From: Sulfolobus sp. S-194
GTDB lineage: Archaea; Thermoproteota; Thermoprotei_A; Sulfolobales; Sulfolobaceae
Direction: 5' to 3'
Length of the DNA stretch: 64,000 nucleotides
NCBI RefSeq assembly: GCF_012222305.1
Contig: NZ_CP035730.1
Location: forward strand, 2,321,501-2,385,500
Made by a program: the position numbers and the translations under genes. The notes below the pieces were generated by a model. That model had not been told where the DNA came from, did not search any database, and was given only the letters and a program-made list of their open reading frames with translations. Positions 46,581-59,827 of this stretch are shown piece by piece (position 1 is the stretch's first letter; every line of letters begins with the position of its first letter).

Positions 46581-47662
46581 GGAATTATCAAACTTCTTAT
46601 TGCCTCTCCTTGCTCTAATAGTTTTACTGCCTCATTTATCTCCTCTAATCTATATTTACCCGTAACTAATTTACTCGGATCATATTTTCCAGATCTTACT
46701 AACTGTAATAATCTGGGCATATCTATCCTAGGTCTACCCCCATAATTTCCAATTATAGTTATTCCATTTCTTACAATCACTGCTATTCTTAATGGAATCT
46801 GTGCTGAAACTGGTGGTAGTCCTACTAAGACAACTCTTCCACCAATTCTCACACTTTCTATTGCCATTTGAACTGTTTCTTGCGTCCCACCAGCCTCTAT
46901 AACTACATCCGGCCCTCCACCAGTAATGTCCTTTAATGCTTTAATGGGGTCTGTTTCTTTTGTATTTATAATATCGGTTGCACCTAACTCCATGGCTTTT
47001 TCAAGTTTCCATTTCTTTGTTCCTAAGGCAATTATTCTCCCAGCTCCACTTGCTTTAAGTAACTGAATGATTGAAAGACCAACACCACCTACTCCAACAA
47101 CTGCTACTGTTTCACCTGGTTCAATTTTAGCTGAGTCTACTGCACCATACCCGGTAATTCCTGCGCAACCTAATACTGCCACCTTTTGTAAATCCATGTC
47201 TTGAGGAACAACTGTTAATGCATTTTCATGAACTATTGCATATTCAGCAAATCCTCCTCCAAGAAATGTCCTAACTGCTGTACCATTTTTTAATCTTAAC
47301 CTGGTAGTACCATCAAACATTGTACCTTTTAATCTTACAGAAGAAAATGTTTCGCAAAGATTTTCATGTCCAGATATACAGTTTCTGCATTTCCCACAAG
47401 GATGAATAAATGCAGAGATTACTCTATCACCGGGTTTCACTCTAGTCACACCAGAACCTACTTTCTTTACAATTCCAGCTATTTCATGCCCAGCAACTAC
47501 CGGTGGCGGTACCGGTGTCGCTCCAACAAATACATTAACATCTGAATGGCATAATCCAGTTGCGACTACTTGCACCATAACCTCGTTTTCTTTAGGATCC
47601 TCTATTTCTACTTCCTCAATTTTTAATGGTTCCTTATAGTTAAATAATACTGCTGCTCTCAT
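46577..47662 (-). CDS. Zinc-dependent medium-chain alcohol dehydrogenase
   Basis: 361 aa. Catalytic zinc ligands in CHSDVNVF and [15 protein letters not shown], structural zinc loop [15 protein letters not shown] (four Cys) and NAD-binding GVGGVGLS are intact. It oxidises or reduces an alcohol/aldehyde with NAD(P); Sulfolobales hold many paralogues, so the substrate is open. Downstream of the GlcNAc-1-P transferase with a 34-bp gap. Confidence 0.85.
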   Translation of the reverse strand: MRAAVLFNYKEPLKIEEVEIEDPKENEVMVQVVATGLCHSDVNVFVGATPVPPPVVAGHEIAGIVKKVGSGVTRVKPGDRVISAFIHPCGKCRNCISGHENLCETFSSVRLKGTMFDGTTRLRLKNGTAVRTFLGGGFAEYAIVHENALTVVPQDMDLQKVAVLGCAGITGYGAVDSAKIEPGETVAVVGVGGVGLSIIQLLKASGAGRIIALGTKKWKLEKAMELGATDIINTKETDPIKALKDITGGGPDVVIEAGGTQETVQMAIESVRIGGRVVLVGLPPVSAQIPLRIAVIVRNGITIIGNYGGRPRIDMPRLLQLVRSGKYDPSKLVTGKYRLEEINEAVKLLEQGEAIRSLIIP

Positions 47663-47696
47663 TCATATTCCTTATTATTTATACAGTATAAAAAAT

Positions 47697-48679
47697 TTAT
47701 ATCTTTATGACTATCTCTTGGAAGATTATTGCTAATATTGCAAATATTAATTCAATTCCCCATAATATTGCAACTATTTGATATTCTTTGAATTTTCCTA
47801 ATTTCATAACCACATGAGTTAGTGAGTTAGGTTTATCATCCCAATAAAGATAACCATCAGAAGATATCTTACCAAATGATACTCCCTTAAATTTTGTTCT
47901 AGCTTTTAAAAAGAATTCTATAGCATATGGAATATAAAGGAAGAATAATGCAGTATACATATAACCAGCTATACCAATTGAGCCTATAACTGAGCCTATA
48001 AAATAGGTTCCTATATTGCCTGGAAATATCTTTGCAGGGTATTTGTTAAATAGGAGAAAAGAAAAGAGAACAAATGCTAAGATTAAAGCCATTACACCAG
48101 CATAAAATGTAGGACCATCTGATCTTAACCCTATGTAAGCTAAAGCTGAAGCCATAATTAACCCCATACCAGCACCTAAACCGTTAAGTCCCTCAAGCAT
48201 GTTAAACGCATTAGCTGTTATTGTTAATACAGCAGGTAGGATAATGAGGTAAAAAAATATTCCGAAGTTTACTTGCCCTAAGAATGGTATAGAGATAATA
48301 GAGTGCCCAGAACTATATAATATTAGTGGAACAGAAGCAAATATAGGTAGAAAAGCTCTTATTGATTGCCTTAAGTTAAATATATCATCTAGAATACCTA
48401 GATAACCTATTAAAAGTGAAGATAATAGGATTGAAACGATTACTTTTTCTATTATTTCTGACCTTGGAGAATCATGAGAAAACAAGAGAAAAGTAAATGC
48501 CCCTGCAATAAAACCAGCAACTATACTTACCCCTCCTAATACTGGAATCTCTGGTTTATCTGGCTTGTTTATATCTTTTCCTACAAACCCTCTACTTTTT
48601 GCTATATTAATAACCCACTTAGTTGATATATAAGTAACAAGATACCCTATTATCGCTGAGATAATAATTGTTGCCAGAT

Positions 48680-48683
<4 letters not shown>
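47697..48683 (-). CDS. UDP-GlcNAc:dolichyl-phosphate GlcNAc-1-phosphotransferase (GPT/AglH/MraY family)
   Basis: 328 aa with ten membrane helices. Loop motifs are family-specific: PEIPVLGGVS, YLGILDDIFNLRQS (DD pair), NAFNMLEGLNGLG and PGNIGTYFIGS, and DDKPNSLTHVV near the C-terminus. It transfers GlcNAc-1-phosphate to dolichyl phosphate, the first step of protein N-glycosylation. The adjacent GGPP synthase (4-bp overlap) makes isoprenoid precursors for the same lipids. Confidence 0.87.
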
Positions 48684-52270
<3,587 letters not shown>

Positions 52271-52274
<4 letters not shown>

Positions 52275-52948
52275 TCTACTAGCCTCGTCTCAAAGTCTTC
52301 AACTCTCTGAGGTATTTCTCCTTCTGGTGGTATTTCTCTTCTCTCTCTCAAAATCTGTCTTGCTAAGACCCAATAAAGTAATGCAAGCGATTTCCTTCCT
52401 TTATTATTAGCCGGAATTATGAAATCGACAAAATCAACCTTAGCATCAGTATCTGCAAAAGCTACTACCGGTATACCAACTTTTGATGCTTCTTTTATAG
52501 CTTGTAAATCAGTTCTAGGATCTGTAGCTACTATAACTTCCGGTTCTATATGATTAGGTAATTGTGGATTTGTAAGTATACCTGGTGGAAATCTACCTAC
52601 AATAGCCCTTCCTCTAATAACTTCAGCAAACTTAGTTACTGGAGTAAAAGCATATGGTCTTGAAGTTACTGCTAAAATATTTTCTGGAGTAAAGCGCGAT
52701 AAAAACCTTGCTGCTATTCTTAATCTTTCGTCGATTTTTCTTACATCCAGAACATAAAGACCCTCAGGTCTTACTCTGTAAACAAATTTCTCCATGTACT
52801 TAGTACATGTATGTGTACCTATATGCACTCCAGCAGATAAATAGGTATCTAGTGGTACTAATAGTTCTATTACAGCTCCTTTTTCTGACTTTTGAAGTTC
52901 TGCCTTCTCTTCTTCACTTAATTGACCTTCTTTTTCTTTCTCACTCAT
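52271..52948 (-). CDS. rps2: Small ribosomal subunit protein uS2
   Basis: 225 aa. [53 protein letters not shown] and [20 protein letters not shown] are standard uS2 text. The N-terminus has an acidic 20-residue extension. It sits 10 bp downstream of rpoN and overlaps memo by 4 bp. The RpoK gene that often lies between rpoN and rps2 in archaea is absent. Confidence 0.95.
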
Positions 52949-52958
52949 AATTTACACC

Positions 52959-53159
52959 TCAAATTGGTCTAGTGTAATGAATTACCTCCTTTATAATATC
53001 CACATGAGATAAAAGCATTCTTCTACAACAATATCTTTTTACTCCTAAATCATCTAATACTTTTCCGGGATCTTCTCCATTAGAAACCCTAGTTATGAAC
53101 GGCTCCCATTTATCACCAATAAGGGAACCACAAGTAAAACATCTAATTGGGGCAATCAT
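52959..53159 (-). CDS. rpoN: RNA polymerase subunit N (Rpb10 homologue)
   Basis: 66 aa, typical length. [16 protein letters not shown] with CxxC and [14 protein letters not shown] with CC form the zinc-binding site. It stabilises the RpoD/L platform of RNA polymerase. Placed between uS9 (6-bp gap) and uS2, as in other archaea. Confidence 0.95.
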   Translation of the reverse strand: MIAPIRCFTCGSLIGDKWEPFITRVSNGEDPGKVLDDLGVKRYCCRRMLLSHVDIIKEVIHYTRPI

Positions 53160-53165
53160 AAAAAT

Positions 53166-53579
53166 TCACCTATACGACTTCTGCCTCCATCTCCTTGCAC
53201 TATATCTCATCCACTTCTCTGATTCCGTCTGCCTTGGATCTCCAGCTAACATTGTCCTATCATAAGCCCTATATATCTTCTCTAATTCCTTACTACCAGT
53301 AAATTTAACCAACGCCCTAGCTAAAGCCATCCTAGCAGCATCAGCTTGACCCATCACCCCTCCTCCTTCAACATAAATTTTTGCATCTATAGAAGACGAT
53401 ATCTTCTCACCAGCTAGTAATAATGGTTCCATAATTTTCATTCTTACTACTTCTATAGGAATTATTTCTAATGGTATATCATTCACAAATACCCTTCCCT
53501 TACCTGAAGTAAGATAGCATCTAGCTCTAGCCATTTTTCTTCTAGCATAAGTAATTATAACTTGTGACTGCTGACTCAT
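53166..53579 (-). CDS. rps9: Small ribosomal subunit protein uS9
   Basis: 137 aa. TYARRKMARARCYLTSGKGR, VEGGGVMGQADAARMALARA and the terminal SARRWRQKSYR, whose C-terminal tail reaches the decoding site, are diagnostic. It overlaps uL13 by 4 bp. Confidence 0.95.
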   Translation of the reverse strand: MSQQSQVIITYARRKMARARCYLTSGKGRVFVNDIPLEIIPIEVVRMKIMEPLLLAGEKISSSIDAKIYVEGGGVMGQADAARMALARALVKFTGSKELEKIYRAYDRTMLAGDPRQTESEKWMRYSARRWRQKSYR

Positions 53580-54016
53580 TGACTAAAACCTCCTAACAAT
53601 TTCGATAATTCACTAACAGTTATATATTTACCTTTCAGTCTTTTCACATCAGCATCCTCAAATCTTATCATCTGTTTATCTTTATATTCATCTGGAATAC
53701 CTATAAAGACTATTAAATTCTTAAGCATCATTTTTCCAGATTTGTTCTTAGGTAACATACCTCTTACTGTCCTTTTTACTATATTTATGGGATTTCTTGG
53801 TCTTTTAATTGTATTTTTTTCTGGATTTTGGAATTTTCTCACACTGAATATTAAGCTATAACCTCTTACAACTCTAGCTCTAGGCCCACTAATTATGGCT
53901 TTTTCAGCATTAACAACAACAACTCTTTTTCCTTGAATTAGGAGTTTTGCAATATGTGTAGCCATTCTTCCTAATATTTGGTTTTCAGCATTAACAACAA
54001 CTAATTGTTCACTCAT
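53576..54016 (-). CDS. rpl13: Large ribosomal subunit protein uL13
   Basis: 146 aa. [37 protein letters not shown] and [18 protein letters not shown] match uL13. It overlaps both neighbours by 4 bp (eL18 upstream, uS9 downstream), which indicates tight translational coupling within the operon. Confidence 0.95.
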   Translation of the reverse strand: MSEQLVVVNAENQILGRMATHIAKLLIQGKRVVVVNAEKAIISGPRARVVRGYSLIFSVRKFQNPEKNTIKRPRNPINIVKRTVRGMLPKNKSGKMMLKNLIVFIGIPDEYKDKQMIRFEDADVKRLKGKYITVSELSKLLGGFSQ

Positions 54017-54369
54017 CCTTTCATCAACCTCACATTCTTAAAATCTTTTACCTCTTCAAGTGCTTTGTATAAACTTATAACTTTTCCTCCACTTTTTTCT
54101 ATTTTTTCTTTAGCAGACTTTGAAAAAGATAAAGCTACTACTGTAACTGGATGATCTAAATTTCCAATACCTAGTACTTTCCCTGGAACAACAACTATAT
54201 CATTTGGCTTAGTATACTTATTTATTTTATAAATATTAATATAAGGACGTTGTCTACTTGGTTTTTGTAGCTCTTCTGCCACTCTTTTCCATAAAGGCTT
54301 TTTCTGCTTGCTTAATAAATCAATGAGCTTTCTAACCATTATATTTGTACTTCCAGTCCTTGCGACCAT
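54013..54369 (-). CDS. rpl18e: Large ribosomal subunit protein eL18
   Basis: 118 aa. [37 protein letters not shown] and [20 protein letters not shown] identify eL18. It starts one base after the RpoD stop and overlaps uL13 by 4 bp. Confidence 0.93.
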   Translation of the reverse strand: MVARTGSTNIMVRKLIDLLSKQKKPLWKRVAEELQKPSRQRPYINIYKINKYTKPNDIVVVPGKVLGIGNLDHPVTVVALSFSKSAKEKIEKSGGKVISLYKALEEVKDFKNVRLMKG

Positions 54370-54370
54370 A

Positions 54371-55165
54371 TTATAGACCCTCTACCAGCTTTTTTAATTG
54401 ATTAAGTTTACGTAATAAACTTTTCCCAGCCTCTATTAAAATTCTCTCTGGCTTCAAACTTCCTACAGATTCAATCTCTAAAATGTACTTATTCTCTACT
54501 GCTGAGATAAAAATATTATTTTCACAATACTTTATGCACTCCTCACAAAGAGTACAAGCAACTTCATTTTTTACAAATAATTTTCCATTTTCCATTCCAA
54601 AAACCCCTTCTGGGCAAACTTCAAGAGCTTTTTCACAATTTCCTTTAACTTCTACGTGGGGATAATATCTTACTACAGCTATACTTACTGGACTAAATTT
54701 TACATGTTCCTTTCCATATCCAAGACGTAATCTTGCTTCTAACGTAACTTTTTGCTTAGGACCTAGTAGAACAATAGGTATATTTCCAGAAATAGGTGAT
54801 ATAGCTGGGTCATCAGTCTTTAAATCTCTAGAATAAACCATTACTGTTTCTCCTTCATTTGCCCCTACATCTAAATATACTCTAGAGTAGCAACCATCAC
54901 AGTTTTCCTTACATTCAGCACATTCTTCTGGTGGCCTATAATGATCTAATGCCTCATCAGAGGAAAACGGTATCATTGCTAATCTATGTGCCAGAATTTC
55001 ATCATAAAGAGGACTATTATTTTCTATGAAATATACTTCATCTACAGCCATTACTGGCACATATAAAATTGAGGCTCTTCTTATTGAATTAACTAATTCT
55101 AAAGGATAATTCTCAATAATAAGTTCAAGAGAATTATTTTCTTTATTTAATAAAGAAATAGGCAT
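54371..55165 (-). CDS. rpoD: RNA polymerase subunit D (Rpb3 homologue) with ferredoxin-like Fe-S domain
   Basis: 264 aa. The alpha-like dimerisation text [20 protein letters not shown] opens the protein. A cysteine-rich insert reads [14 protein letters not shown] near residue 95, and [14 protein letters not shown] with [14 protein letters not shown] near 175-215 is a ferredoxin-like cluster domain. In Sulfolobus solfataricus RpoD this domain holds a 3Fe-4S or 4Fe-4S cluster; all needed cysteines are here. It assembles with RpoL as the polymerase platform. Confidence 0.93.
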   Translation of the reverse strand: MPISLLNKENNSLELIIENYPLELVNSIRRASILYVPVMAVDEVYFIENNSPLYDEILAHRLAMIPFSSDEALDHYRPPEECAECKENCDGCYSRVYLDVGANEGETVMVYSRDLKTDDPAISPISGNIPIVLLGPKQKVTLEARLRLGYGKEHVKFSPVSIAVVRYYPHVEVKGNCEKALEVCPEGVFGMENGKLFVKNEVACTLCEECIKYCENNIFISAVENKYILEIESVGSLKPERILIEAGKSLLRKLNQLKKLVEGL

Positions 55166-55171
55166 AGTACG

Positions 55172-55570
55172 TCAGACTCTTCTTCCTCTTCTTCCGCCAG
55201 GTCTCCTTATGGTATCATGAGGTATAGGTGTAACATCCTCAATCCTTCCTATAATGAATCCAGCTCTTGCTAAAGCTCTTATAGCTGGTTGTGCACCAGG
55301 ACCAGGTGTTTTAGAACCATAACCACCTTGTGCTCTAACTTTTATATGTATTGCCGATATTCCCTTATCAAATGCTTCCGTAGCTGCTTTATTTGCAGCC
55401 AACATTGCAGCATAGGGTGATGATTTTTCTCGATCAGCTTTTACTACCATACCACCAGAAGCTCTAGAGATTATTTCGGCACCAGTAATATCGGTTATAG
55501 TTATTAATGTATTATTCTGAGAAGCATAAACTCTAGCTATACCCCACCTAATTTCACGCCTGCTAGACAT
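55172..55570 (-). CDS. rps11: Small ribosomal subunit protein uS11
   Basis: 132 aa from the fourth codon ([17 protein letters not shown]), which I prefer over the Met at 55579 because it matches the usual archaeal start. [37 protein letters not shown] and [10 protein letters not shown] are diagnostic. Its start overlaps the end of uS4 by 8 bp. Confidence 0.93.
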   Translation of the reverse strand: MSSRREIRWGIARVYASQNNTLITITDITGAEIISRASGGMVVKADREKSSPYAAMLAANKAATEAFDKGISAIHIKVRAQGGYGSKTPGPGAQPAIRALARAGFIIGRIEDVTPIPHDTIRRPGGRRGRRV

Positions 55571-56087
55571 TTTCCTCACCTTGTTGAGTTGGAGGATGCT
55601 GTTTGAATGAAGAAGTTGGATAGAAGTCTATTAAATCTTCCTCTCCTCTCATAACAATATAACCTGGAGATGTGACCCTTTTACCACCTATTGCTATATG
55701 CCCATGCACTATAAGTTGTCTAGCCTGGTATATTGTTCTGGCAAGCCCCTTCTTATATACTATTGTTTGTAGTCTCCTTTCGAGATAATTTTCTTCATTT
55801 AATCCTAGAATATCATCTAGGGTAGCATTATCTTTCTCTATTATTCCCATTCTATATAATTTTTGAATTAACTGTTTTTCTCCTGTGGATCTCTCTGCTG
55901 GAGGTAAAGCTAACAATGACCTGGCGTGGTGCCTAAACTTCCTTATTACTGTTTGGGCTAACCATAATTCTCTTTTGTTTCTTAGTCCGTATTTACCGAT
56001 AAGAACTTGCTCTTTTTCTAAGTTAATTCTTATCCAAGGATGACCCGGGCCTTCCCACTTTCTTCTGCTTTTCTTAGGATCACCCAT
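55563..56087 (-). CDS. rps4: Small ribosomal subunit protein uS4
   Basis: 174 aa. [20 protein letters not shown] and the S4 RNA-binding domain [20 protein letters not shown] with [20 protein letters not shown] are clear. It lies 5 bp downstream of uS13 and overlaps uS11. Confidence 0.95.
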   Translation of the reverse strand: MGDPKKSRRKWEGPGHPWIRINLEKEQVLIGKYGLRNKRELWLAQTVIRKFRHHARSLLALPPAERSTGEKQLIQKLYRMGIIEKDNATLDDILGLNEENYLERRLQTIVYKKGLARTIYQARQLIVHGHIAIGGKRVTSPGYIVMRGEEDLIDFYPTSSFKQHPPTQQGEENV

Positions 56088-56092
56088 TTAAA

Positions 56093-56611
56093 TCACCCTT
56101 GTTTCTTTTCACCACTAGAAGACGTTTGAGGCTTTTGCTGTTGTTGGGCAGCTTGAGCTGCCTTAGATCTTCTCACACCAACTGTAACTCCAGTTCTTCC
56201 AGTAGTCCTTGTCCTCTGCCCTCTAACCTTCAGACCTAACGAGTGTCTAACACCTCTCCAGCTCTTTATTTTCTTTTCTCTTTCTATATCATTCCTAACA
56301 TAAAATATAAGATCCGAGGTCACTAAATGCATGTCAATACCACTTTCATAATCCTTTCTTCTATTATACAACCAATTAGGCACTTCAAGTATTTTCTTAT
56401 CTGTTAGATAATTTTCAATTTTCTTTATATCTTCATCACTTAATTCTCCTAACCTTCTATCTTTATCTAAACCAAGTTTAAAAACAATCGCCCTAGCTGT
56501 ATTATATCCTATACCTTTAACCATCGCTAGAGCATAAGGTAATTTCATAGTTCCATCTACATCTTGACCAAAAAGCCTTACTATGTATTTAAACTGCTGT
56601 TGCTGAGACAT
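56093..56611 (-). CDS. rps13: Small ribosomal subunit protein uS13, head of the operon
   Basis: 172 aa. [40 protein letters not shown] and [20 protein letters not shown] identify uS13. The C-terminus carries a Gln/Ser-rich tail ([17 protein letters not shown]) longer than usual. A TATA element at 56632-56640, overlapping the stop of the upstream gene, is 25 bp before the ATG, so the operon mRNA is probably leaderless. Confidence 0.95.
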   Translation of the reverse strand: MSQQQQFKYIVRLFGQDVDGTMKLPYALAMVKGIGYNTARAIVFKLGLDKDRRLGELSDEDIKKIENYLTDKKILEVPNWLYNRRKDYESGIDMHLVTSDLIFYVRNDIEREKKIKSWRGVRHSLGLKVRGQRTRTTGRTGVTVGVRRSKAAQAAQQQQKPQTSSSGEKKQG

Positions 56612-56631
56612 TAAATATCAACTGATACACC

Positions 56632-56640
56632 TAATATTTA
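56632..56640 (-). promoter_or_regulatory. Probable TATA box of the ribosomal/RNAP operon
   Basis: Minus-strand TAAATATTA is centred 25 bp before the uS13 ATG and overlaps the stop of the AIR synthase-like gene at 56638. It allows the ribosomal operon to be transcribed independently of that gene. Confidence 0.55.
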
Positions 56641-57906
56641 ACTCCCTTTTAAAGTTTTCAACACTTTTTCCTTTTTGGCTTTTGCAATCTGAGTAGCTAA
56701 TTCTAAGTTTTTCTCTATATAATCTTCAGTATAAGGAGAATAATTACCAATAACTTGCTTTATTGGAGTATAAGGGGATTCTCTAAACATAGGTTTTAAC
56801 GGGGAATCAGTTTCGTCAATTATTGGATAGCCCTTATATTTTGTTACTTTCCCAATAATTTCAGCTCTTACTCCTGCAGAATTTAATTTATTCTTAACTA
56901 ATTCAGGATTATCAGTAAATATCAAGATAGAATCTATAGATATACCGAATGGGTCAACTCTTAAATTCTGTAGCATAGATAAGACTTTCTGATTAATAAG
57001 TGATAAAAATAAATTTTTATCAATTCTTAATGTCACATTATTTTCTGAAATTTCTAAAGCTGAAGCTCTGATACCCCCATTAGTTACATCAGTCATAGTA
57101 TGAATAAATTCGGATAATTCACTACTACTAATTTCACAACTCACTAAATCTTTTATATTTAGGGTTTCATACATTACGTCATAAAAACCATTATATATTG
57201 CAGTTGTCGTTATTGTACCTCCACCATTCCCCTCTGTCATAACAATATATTGTCCTTCTGCTACATTTTTTCTTGAAAAGTATTTATTTTTAACAATTCC
57301 TATTGCACCAATTCCTCCACTAATTCTTTCTCCAATCACCATATCTCCCCCAATCCTTAGAGTACTTCCAGAAAGAATTGGTATGTTTAAAGCTTCCGTT
57401 ACTGTAGATACACCAGCTTCAAAATCTAATAGCATTCCTACATCACTGTCGTCTGACAAATGAATATCTACGATTACTCCTATTGGTTCTGCACCTTTCA
57501 CCATTATATCTCTTAACGCAGCTTTTGTAGCATGAAAAGCAGCCAAGAATGGAAAATAAGCTAACCTAGAGTGAATACCATCTATTGATGCTATTATTCC
57601 CTTATTTATTCTAGCATCCTCATATCCTTCTAAATTTGCAATTTTTAGGATTTTATTATGTATAATATGATCTCCTATTCCTCTGGAACCTAATCCAGCG
57701 TCACCAGCCTTAATATTTGTTCTCGGAAATTCAAAAAGTTCTCCCTTTATGTTTATTGATTTTTCTACTTCTTTAATTATAGCCTCAACAATTTTTTCTT
57801 TTAAAGGATAATTTTTTCCTTTATAAAATTCTATTTCCTCTGTGAGCTTACGCCTAATTTCATCCTTATCTGGATAAAGTTTTCTTGCTATTCCTTCTAA
57901 ATCCAT
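56638..57906 (-). CDS. AIR synthase-related (PurM/HypE-fold) protein
   Basis: 422 aa, an ATP-binding PurM-superfamily protein. NIKAGDAGLGSRGIGDHII replaces the N-terminal Gly-rich strand; MVKGAEPIGVIVDIHLSDDS and ITTTAIYNGFYD, then THTMTDVTNGGIRASALEI with the acidic phosphate/metal site, show the typical fold. It is an uncharacterised archaeal group distinct from purM itself. Position immediately upstream of uS13 may link it to translation-factor modification or cofactor synthesis, but this is speculative. Confidence 0.78.
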   Translation of the reverse strand: MDLEGIARKLYPDKDEIRRKLTEEIEFYKGKNYPLKEKIVEAIIKEVEKSINIKGELFEFPRTNIKAGDAGLGSRGIGDHIIHNKILKIANLEGYEDARINKGIIASIDGIHSRLAYFPFLAAFHATKAALRDIMVKGAEPIGVIVDIHLSDDSDVGMLLDFEAGVSTVTEALNIPILSGSTLRIGGDMVIGERISGGIGAIGIVKNKYFSRKNVAEGQYIVMTEGNGGGTITTTAIYNGFYDVMYETLNIKDLVSCEISSSELSEFIHTMTDVTNGGIRASALEISENNVTLRIDKNLFLSLINQKVLSMLQNLRVDPFGISIDSILIFTDNPELVKNKLNSAGVRAEIIGKVTKYKGYPIIDETDSPLKPMFRESPYTPIKQVIGNYSPYTEDYIEKNLELATQIAKAKKEKVLKTLKGS

Positions 57907-57933
57907 ATATTCTAGTTAGTTAAATATTAGCTT

Positions 57934-58338
57934 ATGAAGATAATTTCAAAAGAATTCGCTGTAAAAACGAGAAGTAGATTTGATAGTATAGACATTACTG
58001 AACAAGTAAGTGAGGCTATAAAGGGAATAAATAATGGGATTGCTCATGTAATAGTTAAACATACTACTTGTGCTATAATAATTAATGAAGCTGAAAGCGG
58101 GTTAATGAAAGATTTCTTGAACTGGGCTAAGAAATTAGTTCCACCAGAAGGTGAATTTGAACATAATATTATAGATAATAATGGACATGCTCATGTAATT
58201 TCAGCAATAATTGGAAATTCTAGAGTAGTACCCATTATAGAAGGAAAATTGGACCTAGGTACCTGGCAAAGAATAATTTTGCTTGAATTTGATGGGCCTA
58301 GGACTAGGACAGTATTAGTGAAAAGTATGGGAGAATAA
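57934..58338 (+). CDS. YjbQ/UPF0047 family protein
   Basis: 134 aa. GIAHVIVKHTTCAIIINEAE, HNIIDNNGHAHVISAIIGNS and GTWQRIILLEFDGPRTRTVL are the three conserved blocks with the His/Cys/Asn pocket. Family members have weak thiamin-phosphate-synthase activity in some assays, but the true function is unsettled. It is divergent from the AIR synthase-like gene with a 27-bp gap, so promoter elements must be compact. Confidence 0.9.
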   Translation: MKIISKEFAVKTRSRFDSIDITEQVSEAIKGINNGIAHVIVKHTTCAIIINEAESGLMKDFLNWAKKLVPPEGEFEHNIIDNNGHAHVISAIIGNSRVVPIIEGKLDLGTWQRIILLEFDGPRTRTVLVKSMGE

Positions 58339-58380
58339 TAGCTTTTTTACCACTTTTTTATTAATTATCTCTGATATTCC

Positions 58381-58698
58381 ATGCCACCTGGGTTTTTCTC
58401 TATACTTGATAAGATTCAGTACTGTTATACTTCTGAATGCATAGAAAAAGTAGTTAATGAATACCTCTTTTCGCTGATAAAGGAAAGTGGTAGTAATAAT
58501 AATATAAAGCTATTTAACGATGACGATTCTGTAACAGAAAATGAATTCTTTAATTATTATAAATTTAGTGAAGCATTACTAGAAAAAGCTATTGAAAATG
58601 ATATTGATCTCTCAATTATTATAAATGATCTTGAAGGAAAACTTGGTAAGACTCATCCAATTGTTGTTCTTTTAAAACAGTTCCTAATTGAGGAATAG
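58381..58698 (+). CDS. Hypothetical acidic protein, 105 aa
   Basis: MPPGFFSILDKIQYCYTSEC begins an acidic, mostly helical protein with a central NNNIKLFNDDDSVTENEF loop. No motif, membrane helix or known domain. It lies between YjbQ and TyrRS on the same strand, 42 bp after YjbQ. Function unknown; I do not recognise the family. Confidence 0.65.
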   Translation: MPPGFFSILDKIQYCYTSECIEKVVNEYLFSLIKESGSNNNIKLFNDDDSVTENEFFNYYKFSEALLEKAIENDIDLSIIINDLEGKLGKTHPIVVLLKQFLIEE

Positions 58699-58743
58699 AA
58701 TTTTTTATTGCTTTTTGCCTCTTTAACTTTGGGGATACTTACT

Positions 58744-59823
58744 TTGAATGTAGAGGAAAAAATTAAAATTATATCAAAAAACACAGCAGAGATAGTAACT
58801 ATAGATGAGTTGAGAAAAAAACTTGAGGAGAATCAAAAATTAAAGGGATATATAGGCTTTGAACCTAGTGGGTTATTTCATATAGGCTGGTTAATTTGGG
58901 CACAGAAGTTAAAGGACTTAGTTGATGTTGGAGTAGATATGTCTATATTAGTAGCTACATGGCATGCTTGGATAAATGACAAACTTAGTGGGAATCTAGA
59001 TAAGATTAAGCTTGCTGGACAATATGCTATTGAAGTTCTTAATGCTTATGGCGTTGATATGTCTAGAGTTAAAGTTGTTTATGCTGAAGATTTAGTTAAA
59101 GATAGTAATTACTGGGCTTTGGTAATAAGAATTGCCAAAAATACCAGTTTAGCTAGAATGAAAAGAGCATTAACCATAATGGGCAGAAAAGCTGAAGAAG
59201 CCGAACTCGATACTTCAAAACTAATTTATCCAGCAATGCAAGTTGCTGATATCTTATATCAAGATCTTGATATAGCATTAGGCGGAACTGATCAAAGAAA
59301 GGCTCATATGTTAGCTAGAGATGTTTCTGACAAATTAGGCAAAAAGAAAGTAATTGCTATACACACTCCCCTACTTATAGGACTACAAGGAGGACAGAGA
59401 ATGGAAGGTGTTGAAGAAGACGATTACTTAGCTAGTGTAAAGATGAGTAAATCTAAACCAGAGACCGCTATATTTGTACATGATCCACCAGAAGTCGTTG
59501 AGGCAAAATTAAGAAGTGCTTATTGTCCAAAAGGAGTTGTAGTTGACAATCCAGTTCTTCAAATAAACAAGTACATAATATTCGCTAAAGATAGTGCCAC
59601 ATTAAAGGTAGAAAGAGATATTAAATATGGAGGTGACATAGAATTTAAATCGTATGAAGAACTAGAAAAAACATATTCAGAAGGAAAATTACACCCATTA
59701 GACTTAAAGCTTGCTACAGCGAGAAAATTAAATGAAATATTAGACCCGATAAGGAAAAAATTAGAATCAAAAACTGAATTCACGCTTCTCGTAGAAGAAC
59801 TTGAAAAAGGAGTAACAAGGTGA
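58744..59823 (+). CDS. tyrS: Tyrosyl-tRNA synthetase
   Basis: 359 aa from TTG 58744 (reads MNVEEKIKIISKNTAEIVTI). The frame is open upstream to 58708, but the 12 extra residues are not part of the usual archaeal TyrRS. GFEPSGLFHIGW (HIGH-type) and SVKMSKSKPETAI (KMSKS) are intact, with the Tyr-binding text QVADILYQDLDIALGGTDQR. It charges tRNA-Tyr. It is followed 4 bp later by dnaG. Confidence 0.93.
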   Translation: MNVEEKIKIISKNTAEIVTIDELRKKLEENQKLKGYIGFEPSGLFHIGWLIWAQKLKDLVDVGVDMSILVATWHAWINDKLSGNLDKIKLAGQYAIEVLNAYGVDMSRVKVVYAEDLVKDSNYWALVIRIAKNTSLARMKRALTIMGRKAEEAELDTSKLIYPAMQVADILYQDLDIALGGTDQRKAHMLARDVSDKLGKKKVIAIHTPLLIGLQGGQRMEGVEEDDYLASVKMSKSKPETAIFVHDPPEVVEAKLRSAYCPKGVVVDNPVLQINKYIIFAKDSATLKVERDIKYGGDIEFKSYEELEKTYSEGKLHPLDLKLATARKLNEILDPIRKKLESKTEFTLLVEELEKGVTR

Positions 59824-59827
59824 AAAA

